Source: Circinella umbellata (lineage: Eukaryota; Mucoromycota; Mucoromycetes; Mucorales; Lichtheimiaceae). Taken from it: a stretch of 64,000 bases of DNA. Positions 48,601 through 60,849 of the stretch are shown one piece after another. The first letter of the stretch is position 1. Every line of letters begins with the position of its first letter. The notes under the pieces were generated by a model that saw nothing but the letters and a program-made list of their open reading frames with translations, made no database searches and was not told the DNA's origin. The DNA lies in contig JAIWNF010000058.1 of the NCBI GenBank assembly GCA_025093555.1, positions 62,001 through 126,000 on the forward strand. Reading direction: 5' to 3'. The position numbers were made by a program, and so were the translations under genes.

Positions 48601-50166
48601 ATCATCTTGGCATCAGTTTCTTGGCTACATGAGACCGGATTCTCACACGTTACCAAGGGAACGCGGATCTGCTATGCTGGACTTTGAATTGACAGGTGTA
48701 CGACCTGTTCCAAATGATTCAACGCAAGAGTTCCGTATTAAGTTAAAATTATTACCTATGCGTCTCTATGTGGATCAGGATGCCCTTAATTTTATGGTGA
48801 AGTTCTTTACTTTTGACAAATCATTATTACGATCTACTAAGTATGCAAACGCAACAATACAGCAAAGCAATGACAGAGAAGTTTCAGGCCAAGACATTTT
48901 TTTTCGTAAGTTTTTTTTTATTAATTTGCAGGAACATAATGGGTGAATAGATAGATGGAAGGAAAAAAGGATGTAGAGAAAAACAAAAGTCGCTTAATTT
49001 ACTATCTTATATATATCTATATTAGAACACATCGAGATCCATCCTATTGTTCTCAAGATTGATTATAAACCAAAATATCTCAATTACGAAAATATTAAAG
49101 AAGGTCAACTTGCTGAACTTGTGAATCTTTTCCATCTTAACGGTGCGGATATCCATTTAAGTCATATAAAGTTGACAGGAATTAATGGCTTCCCTCGCTT
49201 GGCTGATAAATTAGCACAAGAATGGCTTCCACATATTGTGAATACACAAGTACCGCATATGGTTTCTGGAGTTTCACCTATTAGATCCATTGTCAATGTT
49301 AGTACAGGGATGGCCGACTTGATACTATTACCTATTCAGCAATATCGAAAAGATGGACGCATCATCCGAGGTATATATACCCTAATTTATTTTTATTTCT
49401 TTTAATTTTAAATCTATTCTTGAAATCATGGGGCATCTTATTTATTTTTACTTTGACGTGGATTATAGGTATACAAAAAGGAACACAAGCATTTGCTCGA
49501 ACAACTGCTATGGAGGCCATCAACTTGAGTGCTCGTTTTGCATCGGGTGCACAAGTAATTCTTGAACAGGCAGATGATTTCCTTGCTTCATCATCACGAC
49601 ATAGTCGTGAATTCATACCGCTAGAATACGATGCAGACCTCGTGGATCAAGTTGAAGACGACAATGATGGATTTTTCTTTGCTAATGCCGCAGTAGCTGC
49701 AGTTGCTGCTAATGAATATCACCTTTATCATCATCAAAAAGATACTACAACAATGAGTAAATTCGCTAATCAACCTTCTGATTTGTCACAGGGATTACAG
49801 TTTGCCTATAAAAATCTAAGTCAAAATATAGGAGCGGCTGCTCAGACGATTTTTGCTGTACCGACAGAAATTATTGAACAAAATAACAATAATGATATGT
49901 CAAATGGTAGTCCTGGCAGCAATTCTTCATCTCCAGCCAAAGCAGTTATTCGTGCAGTTCCTGTTGCAGTTATAAAACCAATGATAGGATTAACTGGTGC
50001 ATTTCAAAGTATCATGGTGGGGCTACGGAACAGCATTGATCCAGCGATGCGACTTCAAAGTGAAGACGTAAGTTTTTTATATTTTTCGTTATGTAATATT
50101 GCTTAACAACAAAGCCGTTAACCTTTTTTTTCTTACTCTTATAAACTTTAGAAATATAAACGATAA
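42624..50166 (+). CDS. ATG2: Autophagy lipid-transfer protein Atg2
   Basis: About 15 exons encode roughly 2,050-2,100 aa; the largest are 43207-44889 and about 47322-48907, and the last is 50152-50166 (KYKR and stop). The start shows the chorein-type N-terminus: SNIQKRLYKFLLRKAIGQFL, NFDIELVNGSVELRDLCLNL, and RLNEWIADTPF. The middle has ATG2-type segments (WTTIGYYRVLNVSKFGACVK, LQGCSDTFHSLINFLTYVAN). The C-terminus has IEIHPIVLKIDYKPKYLNYE, LVNLFHLNGADIHLSHIKLT, GFPRLADKLAQEWLPHIVNT, the membrane-binding helices FARTTAMEAINLSARFASGA, and AVIKPMIGLTGAF. Atg2 bridges the ER and the phagophore and moves phospholipids into the growing autophagosome with Atg18 and Atg9. Several Ser/Thr/Pro-rich insertions make it longer than yeast Atg2 (1,592 aa). 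Minor exon edges remain approximate. Confidence 0.92.
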
Positions 50167-50434
50167 TAGTAAAAATATATTATAGCTTTCTTTCACTTAT
50201 ATTATAAAACGAAAAATTAAAGATATTTGATTGTTACTTGTTAGTTGTGATGGTGCATTAAAGCTACTTAAAAAGCAAGTTTTTTTTTGTTGAATTTTAA
50301 GGAACCAATAATCATTGATAATGACACCTTCTGACTACTCTCCGACACTTTTTTTTTTCTTTTTTTTTTTCCTTGTCACCAGTAAATTTGGTCTTCCCCT
50401 TTTTTTTCTTCTAATTTTGTTCGAAAAAATTATA
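50167..50434 (+). promoter_or_regulatory. Short ATG2-ProRS spacer with T/C-rich promoter tract
   Basis: Only 268 bp separate the ATG2 stop from the ProRS start. The part at 50346-50425 is T-rich with scattered C, like the tract before SSZ1. Both genes are on the plus strand, so ATG2 3' processing and the ProRS promoter must share this space. Confidence 0.4.
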
Positions 50435-53158
50435 ATGTCCACCGTGTTGGAATCGCTTGCCAAGCTCTCCATTTCGCCAAAGTCAGTCTCACACGAAGCA
50501 ACTGTCGACAATAAGGCATGGTCGGATGCTTTGGCCGCTGCCGATCTTGGTTTCGACTATAAAGTTACCAAATGTTTGATTTTGAAGCCAAAGACAGCTA
50601 AAACCGCTACACCTACTCCTGTAGTCGTGATCGCACTTGATTCGACCGAAACTAACGTTACTGCTTTGGGCAAAAAGCTTTCACTTAAAGAATGTCGATT
50701 TGCTAATGAAGATCTTTTGAAGGGTACTTTCGGTGTTGCCAAGGATGCAGGTAATATGTCAAAAGAAAAAAGAAACAGCGAAACACCGTTTTGATGTAAA
50801 AACGCCAACTAAAAAAATGCCCTTTTTTTTTAAAAAAAAAAATAGTATCTCCTTTTGCTTTATCAAATGTATCTGACCTTTCGTTGATTCACTTGGTGGT
50901 TGATGCTGCTCTTTTGGCGCTTCCTGGTACAACCTTGCTTGCATTCCGTGAAGGCGCAGCTGATAAAACTGTCTTTGTTACTGTTGATGAATTAAAGGCT
51001 TATCTCAAGTCAATTGAAAAAGAAGAAATTGAAATTGATTTTTCAACATTGGCCGTTGCTGCCGCAAAGCCTGCTGCTGGAAAGCCTGCTGGAAAGGCTC
51101 CCAAGAAAGAAGGTAAGATAAAAGTAATATAAAATATTTGGAGGGAAATAAAAGAGTGACAAGAAAGGAGGTAAGCTTTTGAACAAGATTATTCATATGA
51201 GGATTATTATTTTTTGGGTTATCTGTAGCTGCAGCTCCCGCTGAAGATATTCATCAAATGGGTATTGAACATAAAAAGGATGGAGATTTTTCAAAGTGGT
51301 ACCAACAGGTAATTTTTTAAGGAAAAAAAAAAGGAGATAGAATGAAGTACTGAGGAATCATTGGTTTACTGAAAAATATGGTATTTTCTAAAATAAAATA
51401 AAATAAAATAAAGGTTTTGCTCAAGAGTGAGATGCTTGACTATTATGATGTCTCGGGTTGCTATATCCTTCGTCCATTATCATATAATATTTGGAAGCAA
51501 ATTACTAGTAAGTATTAAAAATATAAAAGTATATGCTTTCGGTTTGCTAATTAGTGTTCTGTTATTATTAGACTTCTTTGACGATGCCATTACCGAAATG
51601 GGCGTTGAAGATACCTATTTCCCTATGTTTGTTTCGAACCGTGTTCTCGAACGTGAAAAGGATCATATTGAAGGTTTCGCTCCCGAAGTCGCTTGGGTAA
51701 CCAAAGCCGGTTCAAGCGATTTAGAAGAACCTATTGCTATTCGTCCTACATCCGAAACTGTCATGTACCCTTATTTCTCAAAATGGATCCGCTCTCATCG
51801 TGACCTTCCATTCCGAATCAATCAATGGTGTTCTGTCGTTCGTTGGGAATTCAAAAATCCTCGTAAGCCACAACACTCGTGATTTCCGCCACACTTGACT
51901 TTAATGGCAATATGCCGCAGTTATGCATAATAGTGACTCATTTATATTTTTATATTTTTGATAGAACCCTTTTTGCGTACTCGTGAATTCTTATGGCAAG
52001 AAGGTCACACGGCTCATTTAACTAAGGGTGCTGCTGGTGAAGAAGTACTTCAAATTCTTGATCTTTATGAAAAAGTCTACAATGATTTACTTGCCTTACC
52101 TGTTGTTAAAGGTGTCAAGTCCGAAAAGGAAAAGTTTGCTGGTGGTCTTTATACTACTACAGTTGAAGGTTTTATTCCTCAAACTGGTCGTGCCATTCAA
52201 GGTGGTACTTCTCATTGCTTGGGTCAAAACTTCAGTAAGATGTTTAACATCACTGTCGAAGATCCTAACGCCCCAGCCAATGCTTCCGAAGAAGCTAAGA
52301 AGATTCATGTCTGGCAAAACTCGTGGGGTATCTCTACCCGTACAATTGGTGTCATGGTCATGGTTCATGGTGATGATAAGGGTTTGGTTCTTCCCCCTCG
52401 TGTCGCTCTTCAACAAGCTGTAGTCATTCCTTGTGGTCTTACTGTCAAGACATCCAAGGCTGATGAAGACAAGGTCTTCGACGGTTGTAAGGAAATTGCT
52501 GCACGTCTCAAGAAGATTGGTGTTAAATCCAAGGCTGATCTTCGCGATAACTACACTCCTGGTTTCAAGTTCAACCATTGGGAATTGCGTGGTGTCCCCC
52601 TTCGTATTGAGTTGGGTCCTAAAGATCTTGAAAAATCTCAAGTTACTTGTGTTCGTCGTGATACTGGCGCCAAGTTTGCTTTGCCTTTGGATAACCTTGA
52701 AAAAGGCGTTCAAGAGGCTCTTGATACCATCCAGCGTGAAATGTTTGAACGTGCCAAGGCCAAGATGAGCGATTCTATTGTTCCTGTTGATAAGTGGGAA
52801 GATTTCGTTCCCACTTTGAATGCCAAGAAGCTTTGCTTAATCCCTTGGTGTGATCGTGTAGAATGTGAAGAAGACATCAAAGATAACTCGGCTAGAACGT
52901 AAGTTTACATTATATTTATTTATTGGATAACCATAGGCTTGACATGTTTTTCAACTTTTAATAATTGTTGATGCACTTGTTTTTAATAGTTCCAACGAAG
53001 GTGAAGAAGAAGATGAACGCGCTCCTTCTATGGGTGCCAAATCTCTCTGTAAACCGTTCGAACAACTCACTGATAAACCTATTGTCCCTGGCGAGACCAA
53101 ATGTGTTGCTTGTGGACAAGATGCCAAGCATTATATGTTGTTTGGCCGAAGTTACTAA
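50435..53158 (+). CDS. Prolyl-tRNA synthetase, cytosolic eukaryotic type with N-terminal YbaK-like domain
   Basis: About seven exons encode roughly 716 aa (yeast YHR020w has 688). The N-terminal 190 residues resemble the YbaK/ProX editing domain ([54 protein letters not shown]). An Ala/Lys-rich linker ([17 protein letters not shown]) leads to the class II core: [66 protein letters not shown], motif 2 in [18 protein letters not shown], and [12 protein letters not shown]. Then come the anticodon-binding domain ([14 protein letters not shown] onward) and the eukaryotic C-terminal domain with CVACGQDAK and the terminal LFGRSY. It charges tRNA-Pro in the cytosol. Codon use is biased like SSZ1, consistent with strong expression. 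The intron at about 51860-51962 joins KNP to QPFLRTREF. Confidence 0.95.
51391..51413 (+). repeat. AAAAT pentanucleotide repeat in ProRS intron
   Basis: Four to five AAATA/AAAAT units lie just upstream of the splice acceptor AAAG before VLLKSEM. Confidence 0.8.
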
Positions 53159-54885
53159 ATATTTAGCTTCTTGTAAAATTGTACTACTGTTCATAAATCT
53201 TTCATTTTTTAGTAAATAATATACGACATACATTTTTTTTCATATTTATTTATTGAATACTATATTACGTAAAAAATAAGGGTCTTGCTGGTCTTGATAT
53301 ATATATATAGATCGTGGAATAAATAATCATTATAGTGTAATAATGAGTAAAATTATTTAAGGGCATACTTTATACAGACTATTCCATAGGAACCTTTTTG
53401 TGTTTGATTAAAATATAGGATGTTTGTTAATGGCATTAATAAATCTGGTTTTTCCGGTAAACTTTTCTGCTCAATTTTCGCATTAGCTGTACGTAAATTA
53501 ACTGACAAGAATCACGTAGAATCTCTTTAATATGAGGAATATTGTGGACACAAGAAGTTTTTCGTCACTCGCTTCTCGATATTTACTTGAGTTGGGATCT
53601 TTGACTTCTCAGCACCGGAGCTTTGTATATAAGCTTTCTGTCAGTGAAATCTTTCCTTAAGCAGGGCAATATTACTTTTTGTCGAATGCCCCCCAGTTAG
53701 CACCCGTCAGTCTAGTGCGCTGCCCTTTTCAGCCATTTTCTATACTAGATTACTTGTACAAATAACACGCAAGATATTTGAGTTCATGACTAGTCAACAT
53801 CTCGAATTAATAATGTTGTGAATAAGGTCGCGCTCTTTTTATACAGGACGTAATTTCAAGAGGAAGCCTTCAGCATTGTTTTTATCACTTAGTTCTTATC
53901 ATTAACTCATAATATCTGGCATTGAGTCTTAAAAAACCGCTTGCATGTTTTGTACGTAAGCATCAGATAAAAAGTATGATGCTTCAACTTTCAAAACTGT
54001 ATTTCCATGTAGGCTGCTTACCAATTAAATGTGCATTTCAATCAATAGTTATTTAGTCCATTCGGAGATCATGAATAACTATTTTTCAAATAACATAAGC
54101 AATTTTTACCAGTTAATATAGAATATACTACTGGAATGACAGAATAGCAATACATATCGACATAAGGTACTAATATTATGATTTACAACGTTACATCATA
54201 TGTATTACTCCTCGTCAATATGATGTTGCTGTTTTTACTTCTTGGAATGAGAATTTTGTTTGTATTTATGAATACATTTCTACACCACGGAATATATAAT
54301 AAATATAGTAGTAGTTAACATTCATTTTTTGGTCATAATGAGAGCATAAATACTATATAGTGAGGTACTGCACAGAATCAAATACTGTTCAAAAATAATA
54401 TAATTCATGCCATCTGTTCTAATTGTACATACGTATAGACCCCTTTTTTCACCTTTTATACTTTATTCAACTTTCGTCCACTCGATTCAATTCTTGCTTT
54501 ACTAGAAAAAAAAATCAAGAGCAGCATATTTACTGGGACAACTGTTTTTTCTCTGGAGCTCAGATTACGTATGATGATGTAGACAGCACATTGAGTTGCA
54601 ATGGTACTACTGTATTATATAGTGTAATAAATAGTATTGATTATAAGAGATTGTTCTTTTATTGATAATATTCTGTTCTTTTTAGCATATGCAGTAATAT
54701 TATGAAAAAAAAGATTGTATACAATGGTAATTAGTAAATGCCCGTTGACAGGATCAAAAATTAACTGCACCCATATGCAGTAAGTGTTGTGTAACACCCG
54801 TAAAGTGAGTTATGAAATATATGCAGCCCTCCCCTTTTTGTAGGTTTCTTTTCGTTTTCTTTTCAGTCATCGCCAACGAAAGTCA
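53159..54885. other. 1.7-kb gene-free region with a tRNA-like remnant
   Basis: No protein gene is visible. A GC-richer patch at 53590-53750 contains, on the minus strand, a segment (53740-53681) that resembles a tRNA D-arm and T-arm but does not close as a tRNA. The part before 54886 is the probable promoter of the arrestin gene and contains a possible intron acceptor (TTTTCAG, about 54867). Confidence 0.45.
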
Positions 54886-56571
54886 ATGGCCTTGCAAACA
54901 AAAGGCCTTATCGCTGCAGAGCTTATGTGTCCTGAACATGTCCATTTTTTTGGCCCTCGACCAAAGCAACAACAAAAATATTCCACGTATCCGAAACGCC
55001 AAAAGGTTCGCGGTAAGCTTCGACTCGTAATGTCGAAACCCATTAGGTTCACCAAAATTGAAATTCGTTTTAAAGGGCATTCCCAATTGACTTGGCGAAA
55101 TCCTCTAAAATCACAGCATTCATTTCTTGTCGAAAAAATGCATGCTTGGAAAACGCTACGTAAATGGCGCACGACTTTGTTAGAAAACGCGACCTTACCT
55201 GAAGGGGTGACAGAATTTGGATTCGAAGTGATATTGCCAGGTCATCTTTGCTCGTCATTCAAATCGCCCTATCTTGAAATCCGATATATTCTCTCAGCTA
55301 TTATTCTTCCGTCCGCCAAGTTTTCAAAAGAAATTACAGTAAATACAGAGGTCAAAATACTGAAAACTCTGTTGCCAAAAGACGTTGCTTACGGACTTGT
55401 GCCTGGATATCAGGTACCTCGACAGTTGATGCGAGGGGAAAGGTTGAACTGCCTTTCATGGGAGTTTCAAGTTCCTCGGTGGGTATGTCTTGAAAATGGT
55501 TATATTGAGTTTGATGGATTTCTGCGTTCAACAGCACCAGATATTGTTATTGAAAGGATCGAAGTGGATGTTGTTCAGGAAGAAATTTATCGTGGTGTAG
55601 TTAACAATGATACTCGGTAAGTTGTTATTACGATTTAGCATCTTGTTTATTTTCTTTAAAATAATACTGAAATGTTTTTTTGCTCCAGATCTATGAAAAG
55701 ACATTTAGTAATATGTTTAAACACACCATCCACTTATATACAACCACCACTGCAAACCGTTATATCATTTGCATTTCCGCTTCAAGTACCACCGCCTTCT
55801 CCACCTTCTAATAGACTTCTGCAACTTCGTCGAGTACATTCCGTTCCAACCCATCTTTCCGCCCATCCATCAACACCAGCAATATCATCAATAGAAAAAT
55901 TTGTAACACCAACAGGGGAAGTGACAACGATTTCGCGGGGTCATTTGACATATTCATTGGAATCCCCATTTCTTCAAATTCAACACTTTGTACGGATAAC
56001 CATACATATACTAGGTGGAGTTTCACCAATCTGCATTGGATTACCTATTCCGATCACACAGCATCTTGAGTTAAAAGAGGATTCGTTACCTACTTATGAA
56101 AATAGTATTCGTGACGGAGAAGAATTACCAGATTATTTTACTACTTCTTCTACTGCTGGAACAGAGGAAGAAGAAGAAGAAAGAGATAATGATGTCGTTG
56201 CATCTTTACCAGTCGCCGGAATCAGCGGTAATAATTCGTCTTCTGAACAAGATAGTGATCGTCAAACACCATCAGCTAGGTCAGCGCTATCATCACAATG
56301 GACAGAACCATCTTCATATTTGGGAACGACGCCCTTACTACTCCCTTCCTCATCAGCGCAGCGAGCCCGACGCGGTTGTCATCAATACTCAGCTTCACAA
56401 CCACCCAGTTTGTCAACATTTAATGGTAGTCATCGAGAAGCCATATCAAACAATATTCACAGCAATGGTGGGTATCGTAGAGCACCTTATACAAGGTTTC
56501 TTGCTGGAAGACTTGGTGGTGCTACCATTATTAACGAGCGAACACTGGAAGGTTTTTGTATGCAATCTTAA
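54886..56571 (+). CDS. Alpha-arrestin family protein (ART/Rod1 type)
   Basis: Two exons (54886-55616, 55689-56571) give 537 aa. The arrestin N-lobe begins with ELMCPEHVHFFGPRP, then VRGKLRLVMSKPIRFTKIEI and RFKGHSQLTW, and continues LPEGVTEFGFEVILPGHLCS, KSPYLEIRYILSAII. The C-lobe has VPGYQVPRQLMRGERLNCLS, TTISRGHLTYSLESPFLQIQ and LGGVSPICIGLPIPI. The C-terminal tail is disordered and acidic and carries LPTY and LPDY, variants of the L/PPxY motif through which such adaptors bind the WW domains of Rsp5/Nedd4 ligases. Alpha-arrestins direct ubiquitination and endocytosis of plasma-membrane transporters. A small upstream exon cannot be excluded, since the ATG follows a TTTTCAG by about 20 nt. 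Confidence 0.85.
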
Positions 56572-58075
56572 ACTAAAAAAAAATTCTTACAGGCTTCAAA
56601 TAAAGAGATAAAAAAAACTCACGTCTTCTTCCACATTGAACCCTTTTTTTGAATTTAAAGCTATAATTATTATTATAAGGATCTTGCCATATAGCGACTC
56701 ATGTGAAACGTAGCTTGCTAAATGTTATGTATAAATAAATAAACTGCACAAAAAGTTTAATTTTTTAAAAGATCAAAATGAGTAATACGTAATAGTTTTA
56801 AATAATTTGAATGAAAGCTGATGTATATATTCTTTCCAGGGTTATCTGATCTGGATGAACATAGATGATGTAAATGTGTATACTTTTATAAGGTTCTACA
56901 AGAACCCATTTAATAATAGTGTAGCCATATTATAATAATACACATCACGAAAAAGGGAGAAAGAAAAAGAGGTTTATATAATTTGATAAAAGGGAAGCAA
57001 AAGATTGTTAAAACTAGACTGCAACAGCAGAGTGCAAAGTTAATGGGTTTTTGTCACACGGCATGTTTGGTTTATTATCCGTATTTGTGTCAGGTAATGT
57101 TTTGCGTTACTGTTAATGAACCTTCCCTTGCTGGTTCTGATATTTTGAGATCAAAAAGATGGAATAATAAATAAGAAATCTATAAAAGGTATGGATCGTC
57201 ACGCCTTTTATCAAGAACAAGAGTATTAGAAATACACATGGCATATCGACTTTGGGTGCACCGGATCGACATTCACAAAACAAAATGTTGTTGCACAAAC
57301 AATCATCAGTGTCAAAGAAGAGCACCCACATAAATATACAACGGTAACTACGTATTACTGTAGAATAATTTGAAGATGGGACTTTGTGAGATATTTTTGT
57401 AATGTTGCTAGACATTAGATAATAAAGTTTTATACATATACTTGATATATGAACCGTATTGGTGCTTTTATATAATTATATAGTGTTTATTTGTTTGTTT
57501 AACAAAGGCTCATCTATTCATCAATTTGGTAAAAGGAGGAATAGGTTAAAACGTAAAGAAATAAAAAATAAAAATAAAAGAGAAATAAACCCTATTTCAC
57601 TTTTCTCATAATCAATCCGTCTGGTTGTACACTTAGGCGTTCCAGACGTTGATACTTTTCTCAATTAGAACATTTTTATTTTCGCGTTTGACTTTCTTGC
57701 CATTTCAGGATTGGTTAAAACATACAATTTAATCATCAATGCTCAGATGTTTATGTTCTTAATATTTTTTTCTTTCTTTTTTCTCTCTCCCTTTTTCTTT
57801 TCTGTCTATGTACATTTACTCCTTCGTTCCTTTAAAAGCGTACCTTTCCCCTCATTGCATATTATAAACACTATTGTTCAGATAACAAAATACATTGTAT
57901 ACATTTAAATTTCGTATCAGCTTAGTCGAATCGTTGGTATAGCAACTGCTTCTATTTTGAAATATATCTTTCGCTACTAAACCATATATAAAAATTATAA
58001 GGTAGATCGTTGACACGGAAAATAAAGTGTATGATTACTCTTTTTTTTTCTCACATTGAATTTTTTTAAGTGAAT
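56572..58075. other. Intergenic between arrestin and PAS-GATA genes
   Basis: No gene recognised. Two overlapping frames on opposite strands (56983-57174 +, 57113-57415 -) have Cys- and Phe-rich translations without known motifs. The last 300 bp are T-rich and probably form the promoter of the next gene. Confidence 0.45.
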
Positions 58076-60849
58076 ATGAGTGGGTTTTGCAAACCATGCT
58101 TTTGGGCACTCTTGGACCCGGAACAATTCCGATTCATGTACTTGCCAAATTCTGTAGCACAAATCAGTGTCGGCGATGACAACGCGCAACACACTATAAG
58201 CGCTCTTTTACAAGATCAATCGTTATTCAGTTTTATTCATCCAGAAGAAGTTGAAAACGCTAAAATTGACCTTGAACGATTCTTGAGTGCCAGGACTTTA
58301 ACAGGCTCAATAACAAGGTAAGACATGAAAAGCAAAGCAATTTTTTTATTTGTTCTTTTTTCTTCTTCGGCGCACAGATTATTCCCATAATTATTACTTG
58401 CGACGGTTTTAGGGCATTTGATACATGTTTACGAAGTTTAATCATTGTTTCAATTACAAAGTTGGGTCGCACAAACGGTGTCACCCTGTTGGTTCTATTT
58501 ACAGGATTTTTTTTTTGCTCTTACTTTTTTGCGTGTTATAAACTAATTCCATCATGTTCTTTTTTATCTTTTGTAAAGATGCCGCCTATTGACTTTTGAA
58601 TGTATATCGAATCAGTATCAGGACCAACGCTATTCAATACCACCTATCATATCATCTTTACCATTAACAACGCGATCAAGTAAATACGATGACAATGGAA
58701 AAAATAACTACGAGGTATGTGACTAACATACTGTACATACATTGTATATACAAAAAAGAAATAGAAGAAGACGCATAGAGTTTACATCAAGCTTACATAT
58801 TAAATTCAAAAAGGGTTCAGTAAATCATAGCTCGACAATGACGAGACCATTATCCTCTACCAGCTTTTTAACTTTAACTGATAGCCAATATGCTATCGTG
58901 GATGTTGTTTTATATACTGCAACAGAAAGTACTATACTTGGATTCTTTCACACTGCTACAGGTAAAGTACGAAATAGCATAGACCGCATTTTTTGCTTTA
59001 TTAACTATCGTGAAGGAAAATAATATATATAGATGTTGTGTGTGATAATCTTGTATATCTCTTTTAGAATGCCCCAACATTGAGAAATACAAAGGAGGTT
59101 TTGATTGTTGTGGAGATTGCGAACCAAATTGCTATGTAAACTTTTTTTTATATATTTTACGGAATACGATTGTTTATAAAAAAAAAGGTAATGTTGAAGA
59201 ATAATAATATTATTATCTTTAAATATAGGAAATATCTACTATGCTAGATACTCTTCAAAAAAAGCAACGACCTTTCACGCGTGATCATATTTATTTTACT
59301 TCATCATTGCCCGCATCAGAAAAAAATTTGCGCCTGTTTCAAATCCATAATAGTACAACGGGAAAACTTATTGTATCATGGCCCAACAGCAGTTTCATCA
59401 ATGGCAATACAATATCATCATCAAACATAAATAGTAGTGGTTCGTATCACCATAAGATTGAAGAGGGGCTATATATACCGAATGATTACGTATACAATTT
59501 GAATCGATCCCAACAGCCACAACAACAACAACATCAAAGCAAGTTTGACGAAATTCTCGACACAATAAGAAATGTCATGGAAAAAGAAATACTCTTGCTT
59601 AACACTATGTCAACCAATCAATACAAATTAAAGTATCAAAAAATTGCATGTACGCATCCATATCGTTCAAGCGCAACAGTATATTTATCAGATGGAGTAT
59701 ATCGTTTTGAACATATTATTATACCTTATGGTTTTCTTACGTTTGGTGCATTTCAAGTAACAATGATGGCACCGCTTACAATATCGCCACCAGAACATTA
59801 CGAAAGCTGTGTCACCGCAACCAAAAATTCACCCTACCGCCATTATATTCACTATAACGCTCCTGCATCTCATGAAGAAAATAGGAGAGGTAGTGATAAT
59901 GCAACTGCTACGGATTATTCTTTTATAGGTTCTTCCCTGTTGCTACCGCTTGATAATCCACCAAGTAACCCCACGAGTAACAATAATAATGATTGTAATA
60001 AATCAAACTCAACAAATACCCACAGTAGTTCCAGTAGTAAAAAGTAATTGTACTTAACTAGTCTTTTTTATAACGTACTTTGACATGACAATATATATAT
60101 TACATATGGCTAGTCTGTTTTTTTATTTAGCCGAGCTTTGCTAATTTTAAGTTTTCTTTATTCAGGTCATCATGGATGTTGACAAATATACAACAATCCA
60201 TGTCGCATTATCCGAACAGCATGACATTATCATCCCTAGCTACAACGATGCACCACACTAGTATCAGTAATCAGCAAAACAGAAATAGTCAAGTTCACAT
60301 GCCTATTAATAAAATTCTATGCTCACAAGCTTTTGAACCTTCTGTCGAGTCTAAACAAGTAGAAGATCGTCGGAATGAAAAAATATATTACTCTTATAAT
60401 AATGACATACCATCTCAACGTAGTATGACAATTGGAAGAGTATGTGCAAAATGTCACACAAACAGAAGTCCAGAGTGGCGTAAGGTGAGCAACTATTATA
60501 CTACTAGTTTCAACATTGATATGTAGCACTTATATACAGTTCAACCTACTTTTTACTAAATAATGCTACATTTTAAAATACACATACATATTTTAGGGAC
60601 CTTCAGGTGATAAGACGTACGTAATAATGGAGTGGAGAGAGTTGGGTTTATTCTTTACACTTTCTTTCTTTGCTAACTATATAATGATAATTGTGCTTTT
60701 TTAATAGTTTATGCAATGCGTGCGGCCTACGTAAGATTTAATATCATAAAATATTTCGACATGGTAAAACAAGCAAATTCACTAACCTATTATATACCTT
60801 ATACGTACATACAGGTTTTGCAAGAAAATCAAAGAAAAGTCGTTCTTAG
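58076..60849 (+). CDS. PAS-GATA transcription factor (White Collar-2 type)
   Basis: Nine exons sum to exactly 612 aa: 58076-58317, 58579-58714, 58781-58961, 59068-59135, 59229-60043, 60166-60484, 60597-60616, 60708-60730 and 60815-60849. The N-terminus is a PAS domain (FWALLDPEQFRFMYLPNSVA, LFSFIHPEEVENAKIDLERF, CRLLTFECIS, ILGFFHTAT). A cysteine cluster follows (GGFDCCGDCEPNCYE), then a second folded-looking block (RDHIYFTSSLPASEKNLRLF) and a Ser/Asn/Gln-rich linker. The C-terminus is a GATA finger, CAKCHTNRSPEWRKGPSGDK then TLCNACGLRFARKSKKSRS, with the 18-residue loop of White Collar fingers; the protein ends right after the basic tail. WC-2 partners the blue-light receptor WC-1. The PAS has no obvious flavin-binding cysteine motif, which fits a WC-2-like partner. 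The role in light response is inferred from the family. Confidence 0.85.

Noticed and set aside
52096..52713. 205-codon minus-strand frame
   Set aside because: It is the shadow of the conserved ProRS catalytic exon and has no family resemblance of its own.
57113..57415. 100-codon minus-strand frame as a membrane protein
   Set aside because: It is Phe/Ile/Cys-rich without recognisable topology or motif and overlaps another equally unsupported frame.
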